Below are positions 17,416 to 25,941 of a DNA stretch of 64,000 bases, piece by piece. A program made the position numbers and the translations under genes. This stretch comes from Tenacibaculum jejuense (GTDB taxonomy: Bacteria; Bacteroidota; Bacteroidia; Flavobacteriales; Flavobacteriaceae). Below the pieces are notes generated by a model. That model searched no databases. It was not told the origin of the DNA and saw only the letters and a program-made list of their open reading frames with translations. The stretch covers positions 992,001 to 1,056,000 of the forward strand of contig NZ_LT899436.1 of assembly GCF_900198195.1 (NCBI RefSeq), read 5' to 3'. Position 1 is the first letter of the stretch; each line of letters opens with the position of its first letter.

Positions 17416-18102
17416 TTATTTAGTTTTATATAGTTTGGGTTCAGTTATCCCGATTTTTAAATATCCTTCCTTATTCATTTCGAAATGCATTTCAGACATT
17501 CTATTTAGATATACTTCAATTGGTTCAAGTCCAATAGCTTTTCGTCTGCTATTTACTGTAGAGCTATCCGCTAATTTTTTTGGGTATGCTTGACCAGTTT
17601 TTGCGTTGTATGCTACTTGAGTTCCATAAATTTGTTTCTCTCCAGTATTTAATTTTACTCTGTCTACTAAAAGACCGTAACTACTTGGTTGGGCATTTCC
17701 TTTATCGACTTCAATTTTCATTTTTTTAAGAACTTCTTTTTGAAACTCTGGATTATGATCAGAATGTTGTACGATTAACCAAAAATTATCAGATCCTTCT
17801 TTACCAGCTAAATCAAATCCGACAAATCCATTTTTATCAAAAATTTCTCTAATACGCTTTTGGTGAGTTGTGAAAACACTGTCTTTAAAAAAAATCCATT
17901 CCTCATCAGACATTTTTTTATATTCACCTTGTGGTATATACGCTGCAATTTGATCAATTTCAGCCATTTTTTTGAGTTCATCAGCTAAATCTTGATTAAA
18001 CTCAACTTTCGGTTTAATTTCCTCTTTTTTAGATGGTTTTTCTTTACATCCCAATAATGAACCCCCCATAATTAAAATTCCTAATATTTTTTTCATTTGC
18101 AT
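17416..18102 (-). CDS. DUF6624-like lipoprotein, 228 aa
   Basis: The signal peptide ends in a lipobox (MGGSLLGC). The body has features of the DUF6624 family: FWLIVQHSDHNPEFQKEVLKKM near 105-126, SYGLLVDRVKLNTGEKQIYGTQ near 141-162 and RRKAIGLEPIEVYLNRM near 185-201. Conserved His, Asp and Gln residues suggest a catalytic or binding site, but no reaction is established. It is in the decayed array section and has no recognisable attC on its 5' side, so its link to the array is unclear. Confidence 0.65.
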   Translation of the reverse strand: MQMKKILGILIMGGSLLGCKEKPSKKEEIKPKVEFNQDLADELKKMAEIDQIAAYIPQGEYKKMSDEEWIFFKDSVFTTHQKRIREIFDKNGFVGFDLAGKEGSDNFWLIVQHSDHNPEFQKEVLKKMKIEVDKGNAQPSSYGLLVDRVKLNTGEKQIYGTQVAYNAKTGQAYPKKLADSSTVNSRRKAIGLEPIEVYLNRMSEMHFEMNKEGYLKIGITEPKLYKTK

Positions 18103-18155
18103 TTTTTTGCTAGTAGATAAAGTTTGGTGTATAATTTTTTCGTTGTTGCGGTAAG

Positions 18156-18725
18156 TTAATTTATTTCAAGGAAAAGCAAGGCCAATCCGTAGAAATATAA
18201 TCCTCCAACGATTAAAATTCCGATAAAATTTATTTTTAATCTTATTCTTTTTGAATCGTCCCAAACCGAGTTTAATTTTTCTTTGTTCGATACAATAACT
18301 TTTGTATTCGCTATGAAATCACCAATACGTCTTTGCGGATTTATGAATCCAACAATTACCTCTAATGGCCAGCAAATTAATGTCAAATTTCTTAGAAAAC
18401 ATTGTAATTCGCTAGCTGATTGATTTGTTTTAAAGTCAACAATTTGATATCCCAGTATCCGTTTAGCCAAACTTTTTCCTCTTAGAAAATCTTTATTCAT
18501 GTAAATAAACATTGGAATTGAAAATAAAATCATACCAGTAAATTTAGTGGGATTTTGTTCAAATTGAATGGCTATTACAAAAAATAGAATTCCTAATGGT
18601 ACAGTTAAAATACACATTAAGAAATGATCTAATAGCATACTAGAAATTCTATGAAATTCTGGATTTGTATCTGCAAGTTTCTTAATCTCTTTGTGTAAAA
18701 TTCCTTTATGTTCAGTTTCTTTCAT
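18156..18725 (-). CDS. RDD family membrane protein
   Basis: The protein has three or four hydrophobic segments (about residues 33-52, 58-74, 120-135, 165-186). The RDD-like signature reads as LLDHFLMC near 26-33 and the KSLAKRILGYQIVDFKTNQSA block near 84-104 is family-typical, as is IGDFIANTKVIV near 142-153. RDD proteins are small membrane proteins with proposed transport roles. It is 26 bp downstream of the 144-aa gene in the same direction, likely one transcript. Confidence 0.75.
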   Translation of the reverse strand: MKETEHKGILHKEIKKLADTNPEFHRISSMLLDHFLMCILTVPLGILFFVIAIQFEQNPTKFTGMILFSIPMFIYMNKDFLRGKSLAKRILGYQIVDFKTNQSASELQCFLRNLTLICWPLEVIVGFINPQRRIGDFIANTKVIVSNKEKLNSVWDDSKRIRLKINFIGILIVGGLYFYGLALLFLEIN

Positions 18726-18750
18726 TCTAATGATTTATGTGTTAATAGCA

Positions 18751-19185
18751 TTAGTTTTTATTCTTTTTTATCAATTGGGATATTTTTTCATTATCTATTT
18801 CTTCTTTCCAAATCAAGTAAGGCTTTGGTGAGTTCAAGATGTTTAGTATTTCACCATAATACTTTTCTAAGAAATCATATTCAAATTCAAAATTGTGAAA
18901 AGAATTAAGTTTTAAGTACTTACTGTAAATAGGAGTTGATTTATCAAAATAATATTCCATCATACCATTAGGACTAAATAGTTTAGTTTTTTCCTTATTA
19001 CCTATGTAAATGCAAGGCATATCATACCCTCCATGTTGAATTGTAATTAATACTTTTTCTTTAGATATATATACTACTTGTCCATCATCAGATTTAATTT
19101 TTTTAAAATCTAATTTAGGAAGTAGGAGAGTTGCTTTTTCGCAAAGTTGATCAAACAAAGGATGATTTGGCCATTCAAAAGACAT
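18751..19185 (-). CDS. Hypothetical protein, 144 aa
   Basis: A soluble, acidic protein with no signal peptide. It starts MSFEWPNHPLFDQLCEKA and contains YISKEKVLITIQHGGYDMPCIYIG (about 54-77), which looks like paired beta strands. No family was recognised. It precedes the RDD protein by 26 bp and follows a relic class D site on its 5' side, so the two genes may be one old two-gene cassette. Confidence 0.55.
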   Translation of the reverse strand: MSFEWPNHPLFDQLCEKATLLLPKLDFKKIKSDDGQVVYISKEKVLITIQHGGYDMPCIYIGNKEKTKLFSPNGMMEYYFDKSTPIYSKYLKLNSFHNFEFEYDFLEKYYGEILNILNSPKPYLIWKEEIDNEKISQLIKKNKN

Positions 19186-19214
19186 ATTGTGTATTCTATT
19201 AATGCTTATTATTA

Positions 19215-19375
19215 GTACAATATATGTAGGGTGAATTTAGATTTATAACTAAGCCTAATATGATATTTTGTGTTTGTATTCAATTTTCAATCACAAACTT
19301 TATATTAAACAATTTAGTGTATTAGTAGAAATTTTCATGCATTACTTATGTTTTACAGAACATGTTACAGTTAGT
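19215..19375 (-). repeat. Relic attC, class D
   Basis: ATGTAGGGTGAATTTAG and TAACTAAGCCTAATATGATA align with the intact class D site at 34,174-34,370 (ACGTAGGG..., TAAGTACTAAGCCAAATATA). Both cores have decayed. It occupies the gap between the 144-aa gene and the SH3-like gene. Confidence 0.45.
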
Positions 19376-19378
19376 ATT

Positions 19379-20143
19379 TCATTCTTGTTGCAACCAATTA
19401 AATTTTCCGTCTTTCCAATAAACAAATCCGCCACCACAACTTTCAGAAGCGTGTATATAAAGAGCATTATAATTTAGTCTAACTTTTTTATTTTCAGGAA
19501 CATTTTTAAACTTTACAAAATCATCTTCGTAATTTGACCATAAAGTTTCTCCTACATTAACTTTTTTAAAAATACCAATCCAACTATAATCATTAATCTT
19601 GAAGGGATCGTTCTCATTTCCTAATATGTGAGTTTTAGTTTTAATTGCTTTGTTGATAAATCCAATTTTTGTTTCTCCATTAGAGTTTTTTAGTAATATA
19701 ACAATATCAATTTTTTTGTCTCCGAAAAAGTCACCTTTTAAATAAAAAGGATTAATATCTGTATTTAAGGATAGACCATCAAATTCTGAATATTTAGAAA
19801 TTTCATTTTTAACATCTTCTATACTTTCTTTTTTTGGTTTTAAATATCCGTCAAATACATATCCATATTCAGCATTAGAAATGAAAGTAGGGAAGTTTTG
19901 AAAATTTATTTTCACCCAATTACCTATTATTTCTTGTCCGCCGTCTGTTATGGTTTGACTATATTCTGTTTTTTTAATTATACTAACTTCTGCACCAAAA
20001 TACAGTTTTCCTAATTTCTTTCCTTTTGAATTAGGTTCTTGTCTTAAAAACAAACCATTTTCAGCAGTTACAATAAATTTATCTTGGGAATAAATTATTA
20101 TCGTCAAAAATAAAGTTAAAAGTAATATTATCTTTTTTTTCAT
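19379..20143 (-). CDS. Secreted SH3-domain-like protein, 254 aa
   Basis: A signal peptide (MKKKIILLLTLFLTIIIYSQ) leads a bacterial SH3-type domain at about residues 22-102, with the hallmark TAENGLFLRQEPNSKGKKLG and YGYVFDGYL. The C-terminal half (about 115-254) looks like a separate beta-rich domain (KGDFFGDKKIDIVILLKN, IGFINKA). SH3b domains bind peptidoglycan or other surface ligands; the partner is unknown. It ends inside the relic at 19,375. Confidence 0.65.
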   Translation of the reverse strand: MKKKIILLLTLFLTIIIYSQDKFIVTAENGLFLRQEPNSKGKKLGKLYFGAEVSIIKKTEYSQTITDGGQEIIGNWVKINFQNFPTFISNAEYGYVFDGYLKPKKESIEDVKNEISKYSEFDGLSLNTDINPFYLKGDFFGDKKIDIVILLKNSNGETKIGFINKAIKTKTHILGNENDPFKINDYSWIGIFKKVNVGETLWSNYEDDFVKFKNVPENKKVRLNYNALYIHASESCGGGFVYWKDGKFNWLQQE

Positions 20144-20148
20144 ATTAT

Positions 20149-20280
20149 TTGCAACACTTTGTGAATTGTTATTTGCGATTTTTTTGATGTAAAGTTAGTT
20201 AAAAGTATTTGACTTAGAACTTAGCTAGATTTGTTTAAAAGAATAAATCTGTAAGCAATCAATAATACATTTTGTTAGTT
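20149..20280 (-). repeat. attC-like site, class A (divergent)
   Basis: A full-length but diverged class A body lies between AAC at 20,153 and GTTAGTT at 20,274. Changes include CAACACTTTGTGAATTG on the left and a degenerate centre. The right core is only loosely matched by the next relic. Confidence 0.7.
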
Positions 20281-20313
20281 GTTTGCCAAATAATCAATTA
20301 ACTGCTTATTATC

Positions 20314-20892
20314 TTAATCTATAAAGTTTATTTTTCCGCAATGCATTAATTCAATTTGTGGAAGCATTTTGTAGTATAGATTATCTTCTCTTAAGACAAG
20401 TTCAGTCCGATTTCCTCCTCTATTTTCGTTTTTAGCATCATTTTTAGTTTGGAAAAATATTGCTATCACATAAAAAAGGTGATCTTCATTGGGTTGTATT
20501 GTTTTTTGAACTATAGTTGAGTCATCAAGAGTGTCAAAATCAGTCAATCCATAGTTAAATAAACTTTGTTTTTCAAGAGACATTTTATCAGAAGATAGAA
20601 ATAACTTGACAAATGTATTGGGAGAATTAGGAATCCCGATTTTATCAGTAGGGAAATCAACTGTTAATTCAACTGTTTTTTTAGTTTGATTAATTACTCG
20701 ACTAAAGAACACAAGACAACTGTAATTAAAATATTCTTTTTTAGAGCCTTTATATAAACCTCCTTTTGGAAAACTATTCTGAAGGATTATGCCATTGTTA
20801 TTCGATTCACTATACCATTTAATTTCAGTATTTTGAGCTTTGGTATTTGAGTGAATCAATAAAAAGATTATCAGAAGTAGAGTAAATCTCAT
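20314..20892 (-). CDS. Secreted hypothetical protein, 192 aa
   Basis: From the ATG at 20,890-20,892 the protein has a signal peptide (MRFTLLLIIFLLIHSNTKAQ) and a beta-rich body with KKTVELTVDFPTDKIGIPNS, a FVKLFLSSDKMSLEKQSLF stretch and DHLFYVIAIFFQT. No family was recognised. An upstream TTG would add three residues. It is the distal gene of a unit shared with the alkaline phosphatase, between the class A site at 20,149 and the relic at 22,625. Confidence 0.6.
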   Translation of the reverse strand: MRFTLLLIIFLLIHSNTKAQNTEIKWYSESNNNGIILQNSFPKGGLYKGSKKEYFNYSCLVFFSRVINQTKKTVELTVDFPTDKIGIPNSPNTFVKLFLSSDKMSLEKQSLFNYGLTDFDTLDDSTIVQKTIQPNEDHLFYVIAIFFQTKNDAKNENRGGNRTELVLREDNLYYKMLPQIELMHCGKINFID

Positions 20893-21045
20893 AGTTTTCA
20901 ATATAAGTTACCATTAATGAGGTGTTTGTGTAAGATTAGATATGTTGGTTAGCACATGGTTTCTTCTATATGATTTACTTGTTAATCCTTTATAAAAGCA
21001 TTGCTTACTTCATTTATGTTCATAGAGTTTACATAATTTTCTATT

Positions 21046-22461
21046 TTAAAAGTTATTTTCTACTTCAGTAGCTTCTAACATTAAATAATGTAAATCTGTA
21101 TTTTTAATAAAAGGTTTTAATAAATCACTACCTGGACCATACATAGCAATTTCTACATAATCTGAAGAGTGGTGCTGACTAATCCAACCTATTGAGTTAC
21201 GTTGTTTTTGAATTTCAGCCATTAACTTAAAAGGTAAATGACGAGGATTATACAAACCATCTTCAGTTTTTATATTGGCGTAATGTGTTAGAAGCGTTAT
21301 AGCTTCTTCATCTGTAACTACAAAATTATTAGCATATTCAATACGTTCCTTGATCTGATTGATAGTGGATTCTCTTCCAATACCATTTAAAATCCATTCG
21401 TTTGTATGTTTGTAGTTTTGAACGCTATCCAAGTTCTGATTAGCTTTGCTACCATAAATTGTTCCAGGATTAGAGTTTCCATGGTCTGTAGTAATAATCA
21501 CTAAAGTTTCATCATTGGTATCAGCAAAATCAATCGCTACTTTTACAGCATCGTCATGAGCAGTTTGGTCATAAAGTAAACCTCCAATATCATTTCCATG
21601 AGCAGCCCAATCTACTTTTCCTGCTTCTACTTGCAATACAAAGCCTTCAGGATGATCTTTCATACGATCAATAGCTTTCTGAGTCATTTCTGCAAGTGTG
21701 GGAACATTCTTAGCTAACTCTTTGTTGTTATTTCTATCTAAAGTATAAGGCAAACCACTATCAGAAAACACACCCAAAATTGGTTTTTTAGTATCTGCTG
21801 TTAACATCTGCTTTCTATTCTTAACAACCTCATAGCCTTTATTGGCAAACTTTTGATACATATCAACCTTATCTTTTCGTTTATCAGGGGAAAAATACTC
21901 ATTTCCGCCTCCCATCATAATATCAAAGTTTAAGTTTAGATACTTTTCTGCAATTCCTGCTTGGTCTTTACGAGTTTTACTATTTATACAAAATCCTGCA
22001 GGAGTAGCATGTGTAATGGGTACCGTAGTAACACAACCAGCCATTTTACCAGCTTTTTTAAATTTTTGCCAAATAGGCAAATGGTTTTCTCCAGTTGGAC
22101 TAACATTAAGTGCTCCATTGTTGATTCTAAATCCTCCTCCCCATGAAGAACTTGCAGCAGCAGAATCGGTTACAATAGAGCTTAGAGAAGCCATATCCAT
22201 AAGACCTCGTGTAACTTTATTGTCTCTATACAATTGAAGCCAATTAGAGCCTGTTCCTGTTTTTCTAGACAAATATAAGTCTGTCATATTAAGAGTTCCA
22301 ATACTCATACCATCACTTACAACTATAATGATGTTTTTTGCTTTTTTGTTCTTTTTATATGTGTCAAAATCTTTAGTTGTAGCAGCTGCATCAAAAGGAG
22401 TTAATACCGATGCTCCTAAGGCAAAAAGAGAACCATTTTTGAAGAATTTTCTTCTATTCAT
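21046..22461 (-). CDS. Alkaline phosphatase family protein
   Basis: The 471-residue protein starts with a Tat-like signal (NRRKFF, residues 2-7). Alkaline phosphatase motifs are present: metal ligand Asp50 in VVSDGMS, nucleophile Ser100 in TDSAAASSSW, a QVEAGKVDWAAHGND block, and TTDHGNSN. It is a periplasmic enzyme that releases phosphate from monoesters. At 1.4 kb it is much larger than typical cassette genes, and it lies in the decayed part of the array, so it may be a chromosomal gene or a large old cassette. Confidence 0.88.
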   Translation of the reverse strand: MNRRKFFKNGSLFALGASVLTPFDAAATTKDFDTYKKNKKAKNIIIVVSDGMSIGTLNMTDLYLSRKTGTGSNWLQLYRDNKVTRGLMDMASLSSIVTDSAAASSSWGGGFRINNGALNVSPTGENHLPIWQKFKKAGKMAGCVTTVPITHATPAGFCINSKTRKDQAGIAEKYLNLNFDIMMGGGNEYFSPDKRKDKVDMYQKFANKGYEVVKNRKQMLTADTKKPILGVFSDSGLPYTLDRNNNKELAKNVPTLAEMTQKAIDRMKDHPEGFVLQVEAGKVDWAAHGNDIGGLLYDQTAHDDAVKVAIDFADTNDETLVIITTDHGNSNPGTIYGSKANQNLDSVQNYKHTNEWILNGIGRESTINQIKERIEYANNFVVTDEEAITLLTHYANIKTEDGLYNPRHLPFKLMAEIQKQRNSIGWISQHHSSDYVEIAMYGPGSDLLKPFIKNTDLHYLMLEATEVENNF

Positions 22462-22624
22462 AGTAAGTGATAATTCTAATGTGAAACAATAAACAAATAT
22501 AAGGAATGCCTATATCTCACTTAAAATACGATTAAAAGAAATTGTTAAATATTTTAAAGCATATTTAGATTACAATAAAACTTGGTTTATAATTTTATTA
22601 GAGAAGTTTATTTTTAACATTAAC

Positions 22625-22800
22625 GTTTTCGTTTAGGAAACTTAGGGTAGATTATAAATGATACGTTCAGGGTTGGTACTAAGCTAAATATTTATCTTTT
22701 TTCTTATGAACTTCAAATTTTATATTTGGCTAGTTAGTAAAGAATTATAGGTTTTTGATTAAGTCAAGAAAACTTATGTCTTCTAGTATATTATTAGTCG
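22625..22800 (-). repeat. Relic attC, class D
   Basis: The 390-bp gap without a gene holds a decayed class D site. TACTAAGCTAAATATTTATC and CTTCAAATTTTATATTTGGC match the intact site at 34,174-34,370. The left end is ATTAACG; the right end has ATTAGT where GTT is expected. Confidence 0.6.
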
Positions 22801-22853
22801 TACGTTTTTTCTTTCTGTAATTCTTTCTTCCTTTAAGGAATCATATAGAATGC

Positions 22854-23414
22854 TCAAATCCTAAATTTACAGTTTTCTTTTCGATGTTCGATTTCATTTT
22901 TAAATCGGATTTTATCCTTTTTAGTGAGTTCTTGATTTAATGCTCTCAGAATTTCTGATAGTTGATAAGAATCGTTATCTTTTTTTAAATCAAATTTAAG
23001 TACTAATATTTTTTCGAAGAAAACTTTTTTGAGATGTATATTTTCAATATTATGAATACTTATAGTTTGTTCATTTACTATTTTATTATAACCTCTACCA
23101 AAACTAATTCCGTATTCATTAATATGGAGTTCATCATTTTTTAAAATACAAGCAGGGAATGATTTTTTTGAGAAAAAGCAATACATCGCGACATAAAAAA
23201 AGTATACACCAAAAGCTAATAAAACTAAAGAAAAGCACAGAGCTAAAAAGTCTACTTTTTCACTAATTCCGAACCATAAGAATATACTCGATATCCCAAG
23301 AAAGAGTATACTAAAAAGCAAACTAATAAATCCTCCTATATATCGTCCTTGAGATTCAAAAACTATTTCATATTTTTCTTCGATTGATATAAGCTTTTTT
23401 TTCTTTCTTGCCAT
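22854..23414 (-). CDS. Two-helix membrane protein, 186 aa
   Basis: A basic N-terminus (MARKKKKL) precedes two adjacent membrane helices (about residues 29-50 and 54-82) and a cytoplasmic C-terminal part with LHINEYGISFGRGYNKIVNE and the helix EILRALNQELTKKDK. The second half looks like a pleckstrin-homology-like beta domain, as in several bacterial two-helix proteins, but no family can be named firmly. One-gene cassette between the relic at 22,625 and the short site at 23,499. Confidence 0.6.
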   Translation of the reverse strand: MARKKKKLISIEEKYEIVFESQGRYIGGFISLLFSILFLGISSIFLWFGISEKVDFLALCFSLVLLAFGVYFFYVAMYCFFSKKSFPACILKNDELHINEYGISFGRGYNKIVNEQTISIHNIENIHLKKVFFEKILVLKFDLKKDNDSYQLSEILRALNQELTKKDKIRFKNEIEHRKENCKFRI

Positions 23415-23498
23415 TTCTTGCTAAAAACTTAAATTTTGATACCTGTTGTGTTTTAGATAAAAAACCTTGTGATTTTTTGAATCACCATTTTTTAACTA

Positions 23499-23551
23499 TA
23501 ACTAACGCTCTGGTCAAGCTACGTTTTAATCCAGTTTAGGTTTAGTTGTAA
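23499..23551 (-). repeat. attC-like site, short class
   Basis: CTAACG opens a compact hairpin (GGTCAAGCTACG, TTTTAATCCAG) that ends in GTTGTAAT at 23,545. The right core pairs with AATTACAAC at 23,932, the other end of the next cassette. Confidence 0.65.
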
Positions 23552-23556
23552 TACGT

Positions 23557-23928
23557 TTATTTTCTGGTTAATTTAAGCATTGCTTCTGAAGTACTCAGTT
23601 CTATTTCAGATACAATTAATTCAACTGATTTAGCATTTGCTCCATGTCTACAGGAATCTATAATTGCTCTTTTTTCAACAGTTGATATTCCTTCATCAAT
23701 TCTTTCTAATTGTTGAATAAGAACATGAAACGAAGGTAATAACCACTTATTCGGGAATAATTCCATTATTATTTTTCGCATTAAATTTTCAGCTTTTTCA
23801 TAGTCTGCAAAAAGTATTCTAGAGTCAGAATAATTATCTTCTGAACTTTTACATTTTCCTGTGTTTAAAAAGCATATGTCAATTTTATTGACATATAATT
23901 TAATATATAGGTACTTTTTTTTAAACAT
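23557..23928 (-). CDS. YjaA-like small protein, 123 aa
   Basis: The short beta start KKYLYIKLYVNKIDICFLNTG, the linker FADYEKAENLM and the C-terminal VLIQQLERIDEGISTVEKRAI block resemble an actin-fold-like group of small stress-response proteins (YjaA type, where HPLEKLEGGLTEIEKRA is usual). Here the His is replaced by Gln, so the copy is divergent. Cytoplasmic; molecular role unknown. One-gene cassette whose two edges share eight complementary bases (GTTGTAAT / ATTACAAC). Confidence 0.5.
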   Translation of the reverse strand: MFKKKYLYIKLYVNKIDICFLNTGKCKSSEDNYSDSRILFADYEKAENLMRKIIMELFPNKWLLPSFHVLIQQLERIDEGISTVEKRAIIDSCRHGANAKSVELIVSEIELSTSEAMLKLTRK

Positions 23929-23931
23929 TTT

Positions 23932-23964
23932 AATTACAACGTATTTATATAAGATTAGTTGTAT
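23932..23964 (-). repeat. attC-like site, internally deleted
   Basis: AATTACAAC and GTTGTAT are only 17 bases apart. Both cores still pair with the far edges of the neighbouring cassettes (23,545 and 25,330), so this is a site that has lost its body. Confidence 0.55.
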
Positions 23965-23974
23965 GGTTAAATAG

Positions 23975-24439
23975 CTAACTTATAAAGTGTTTCTTAATGT
24001 TTTTTATTCCGCTTTTTATTTTATGAATCCAGTTTTTATCTGTCGGTTCAATAATAATTGCTTTAAAATTAAATCTTTCGCTTTCAATTCCAACACCTTT
24101 TAAATCGTCAATATGTAAGTCAAAATCAAATGCTGGTGGAAATTTCGATGAGTTAATATTTCGAAACTTTAAAGTTTTCTGATTTTCTTTTTCGTTTACA
24201 ATTCTACTGACTTTTATGCCATAATATTTTAAAGTCCGTCTTATTTTTCTTTTGCTCCGAAATGAAGTTGTGTAAATATGAATTTCATGTCCTTCATTCT
24301 GTAAATCCAAAATCAATTCAGGTGTTCCTTTTCGTATTTCCTCAATTCCGAACAGTTTTGCAATTCTGCTTCTGTTTTCAGTTTCAAACTCCATTCCGTT
24401 TGGAATCAATGTACTGTCAAGGTCAAAACTTATATCCAT
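23975..24439 (-). CDS. HAD-like hydrolase, 154 aa
   Basis: The nucleophile motif of the HAD superfamily is at the start (SFDLDSTL, residues 4-11), followed by motif II in HIYTTS (about 53-58), a motif III Lys in the KRKIRR region and the acidic motif HIDDLKG near 111. The protein lacks an obvious large cap, as in small phosphatases. Substrate unknown. It directly follows the 104-aa membrane gene (stop and start abut) in a three-gene cassette. Confidence 0.75.
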   Translation of the reverse strand: MDISFDLDSTLIPNGMEFETENRSRIAKLFGIEEIRKGTPELILDLQNEGHEIHIYTTSFRSKRKIRRTLKYYGIKVSRIVNEKENQKTLKFRNINSSKFPPAFDFDLHIDDLKGVGIESERFNFKAIIIEPTDKNWIHKIKSGIKNIKKHFIS

Positions 24440-24754
24440 TTAATCAATAGTTCGATTCATTGCAATTATCAGCATAATTCCAATGTATAAAAATGATATA
24501 GCACTTAAAAAAAACCAAATCAGATTATTTTTTAGTTCAGATTTATGTTTTGAAATCAAAAGTCTTGTGTTAATTAATGACCATAAAATTCCACCATAAA
24601 AAATAAGTAATGAAATTATACTTCCATATTGGTAAATCCAAGTTCCTCTGTATGGTTTCACTAAATATTTTAAAAGCATTGCACTTAAACAAATTCCAAT
24701 TATCAGAATTCCGCTTTTTTTAGTCCAATTTATATTTCGAAGTGTAATGTTCAA
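24440..24754 (-). CDS. Small membrane protein, 104 aa (twin of 25,475-25,777)
   Basis: Three hydrophobic segments are predicted. The block ILIIGICLSAMLLKYLV, the WIYQYGSIISLLIFYGG stretch, and NNLIWFFLSAISFLYIGIM closely parallel the 100-aa cassette protein 700 bp away (ILIIGICLSGIL, WIYQYGSLLNIV, KHLIWIITGMIPFLYF). The start is TTG. The two proteins are paralogues of unknown function. It sits between a DUF1040-like gene and a HAD-like gene in the same cassette. Confidence 0.6.
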   Translation of the reverse strand: MNITLRNINWTKKSGILIIGICLSAMLLKYLVKPYRGTWIYQYGSIISLLIFYGGILWSLINTRLLISKHKSELKNNLIWFFLSAISFLYIGIMLIIAMNRTID

Positions 24755-24781
24755 TGTTTAGTAAAATGTTAGGTAATGTTT

Positions 24782-25303
24782 TTATTCCACAATATCATAC
24801 CCAACTTCCTTAATTCCAAGGAAATCTTGTTTCGACTTTCTCTCTTTCAACAATCCATTTTCTTTAAGTTCAAACAATAATTTTTTTAGTTTTTTAATTC
24901 TTGGTTTTTGATTTAATAACCAAGTTTGATCTGAAACGGGTGCTCCATTTAATTTCATTAGATTTATTGGCGTAATGACTATTTTTTTGTCTGAATTTTT
25001 AAGTTCAATTATCAGTTTTTCTAATAATTCGATCGTCAATTCTTTTGGGTTTAATCTGCTAACATTAGGAAATCTTTTCCAATCAAGAACAGTTTTCGAT
25101 TCTTCATTATCCAATTTGGCTCTTTTGTCAAATTTCAAAAGTCTGTCCAACAAATCTTCATCTTCTATATAAAATATTTCAGGGTAATGTTCTTTTGGAT
25201 TTGCTCCAACGACTATTAATTGTCCCAATCTAAAGTCAGGATTAGATTTCCAAATCCGTTCGAGTTCTTTCAGTATTTTCGGAATTCTATTTTTATCTCT
25301 CAC
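24782..25303 (-). CDS. YihD/DUF1040-like N-terminus protein, 173 aa
   Basis: The start RIPKILKELERIWKSNPDFR with LGQLIVVG (residues 6-33) matches the pattern of DUF1040-type proteins, which have no assigned reaction. The rest is a charged alpha-helical region with IKKLKKLLFELKENGLL near 132-148. It uses a GTG start. It is the first gene of a three-gene unit that ends at the deleted site 23,932; 27 bp separate it from the next gene. Confidence 0.6.
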   Translation of the reverse strand: MRDKNRIPKILKELERIWKSNPDFRLGQLIVVGANPKEHYPEIFYIEDEDLLDRLLKFDKRAKLDNEESKTVLDWKRFPNVSRLNPKELTIELLEKLIIELKNSDKKIVITPINLMKLNGAPVSDQTWLLNQKPRIKKLKKLLFELKENGLLKERKSKQDFLGIKEVGYDIVE

Positions 25304-25329
25304 TTTCTTATTGTGTTTTTTGACTTGTG

Positions 25330-25461
25330 ATACAACGTTTTGTGTATTGTTATTTACGATTTTTTATTGTAAAGTTAATTAAAAGTGGTGAACTTTTGGT
25401 TTTGCTAGATTTAGTTTGAAGGATTAAATCCTCAAGCAATTAACCATACATTTTGTTGTAA
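25330..25461 (-). repeat. attC-like site, class A
   Basis: Left core ATACAAC pairs with GTTGTAT at 23,958. Right core GTTGTAA (10 bases with ACAC) pairs with GTGTTACAAC ending at 25,801. Confidence 0.85.
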
Positions 25462-25474
25462 CACGTTTCTTACT

Positions 25475-25777
25475 TTATGTATAAGTCATCAAAATAGTAA
25501 AATATAGAAAAGGGATCATTCCTGTGATAATCCAAATTAAATGTTTTCTCGATTCCATTTTGTAGTCTGACCAAACTAATAAAGAGTGTAGGAAAGACCA
25601 AAAAGATGATCCCAAAACCATTACTATATTTAAAAGACTACCATATTGATAAATCCAGCGGTATTCAGAAATTCGAAATCTTTGAACATAATTTCCAATT
25701 AATATCCCACTTAAACAAATTCCAATAATTAGAATTGCAGTCCACTTAGGCTTGTATCTTGGTTTGTTTATTTTCAA
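25475..25777 (-). CDS. Small membrane protein, 100 aa (twin of 24,440-24,754)
   Basis: The protein has three predicted membrane segments and a basic N-terminus (MKINKPRYKPKW, TTG start). It shares ILIIGICLSGIL, a RWIYQYGSLLNIV stretch and the HLIWIITGM segment with the 104-aa protein upstream in map order. It occupies a 340-bp cassette of its own, with cores GTTGTAACAC / GTGTTACAAC. The duplication of one family in adjacent cassettes is notable. Function unknown. Confidence 0.6.
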   Translation of the reverse strand: MKINKPRYKPKWTAILIIGICLSGILIGNYVQRFRISEYRWIYQYGSLLNIVMVLGSSFWSFLHSLLVWSDYKMESRKHLIWIITGMIPFLYFTILMTYT

Positions 25778-25794
25778 TTAACTTATAAAATGTG

Positions 25795-25928
25795 TTACAA
25801 CGTTTTGTGTATTGTTATTTGCGATTTTTTAGTTGTAAAGTTAATTAAAAGTGTTGAACTTTTGGTTTTGCGCGATTTAGTCCGAAGGAATAAATCCGTA
25901 AGCAATTAATAATACATTTTTATTAGCT
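25795..25928 (-). repeat. attC-like site, class A (right core changed)
   Basis: Left core TTACAAC pairs with GTTGTAA at 25,455. The right end reads ATTAGCTGTT instead of GTT..., a change that still resembles GTTGGCTGTC, the complement of the next left core. Confidence 0.8.
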
Positions 25929-25941
25929 GTTGGTTCTTTAA

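Noticed and set aside
19268..19477. 69-aa plus frame beside the SH3-like gene
   Set aside because: It lies in the relic class D site and the antisense of the 254-aa gene; composition is hydrophobic and random-looking.
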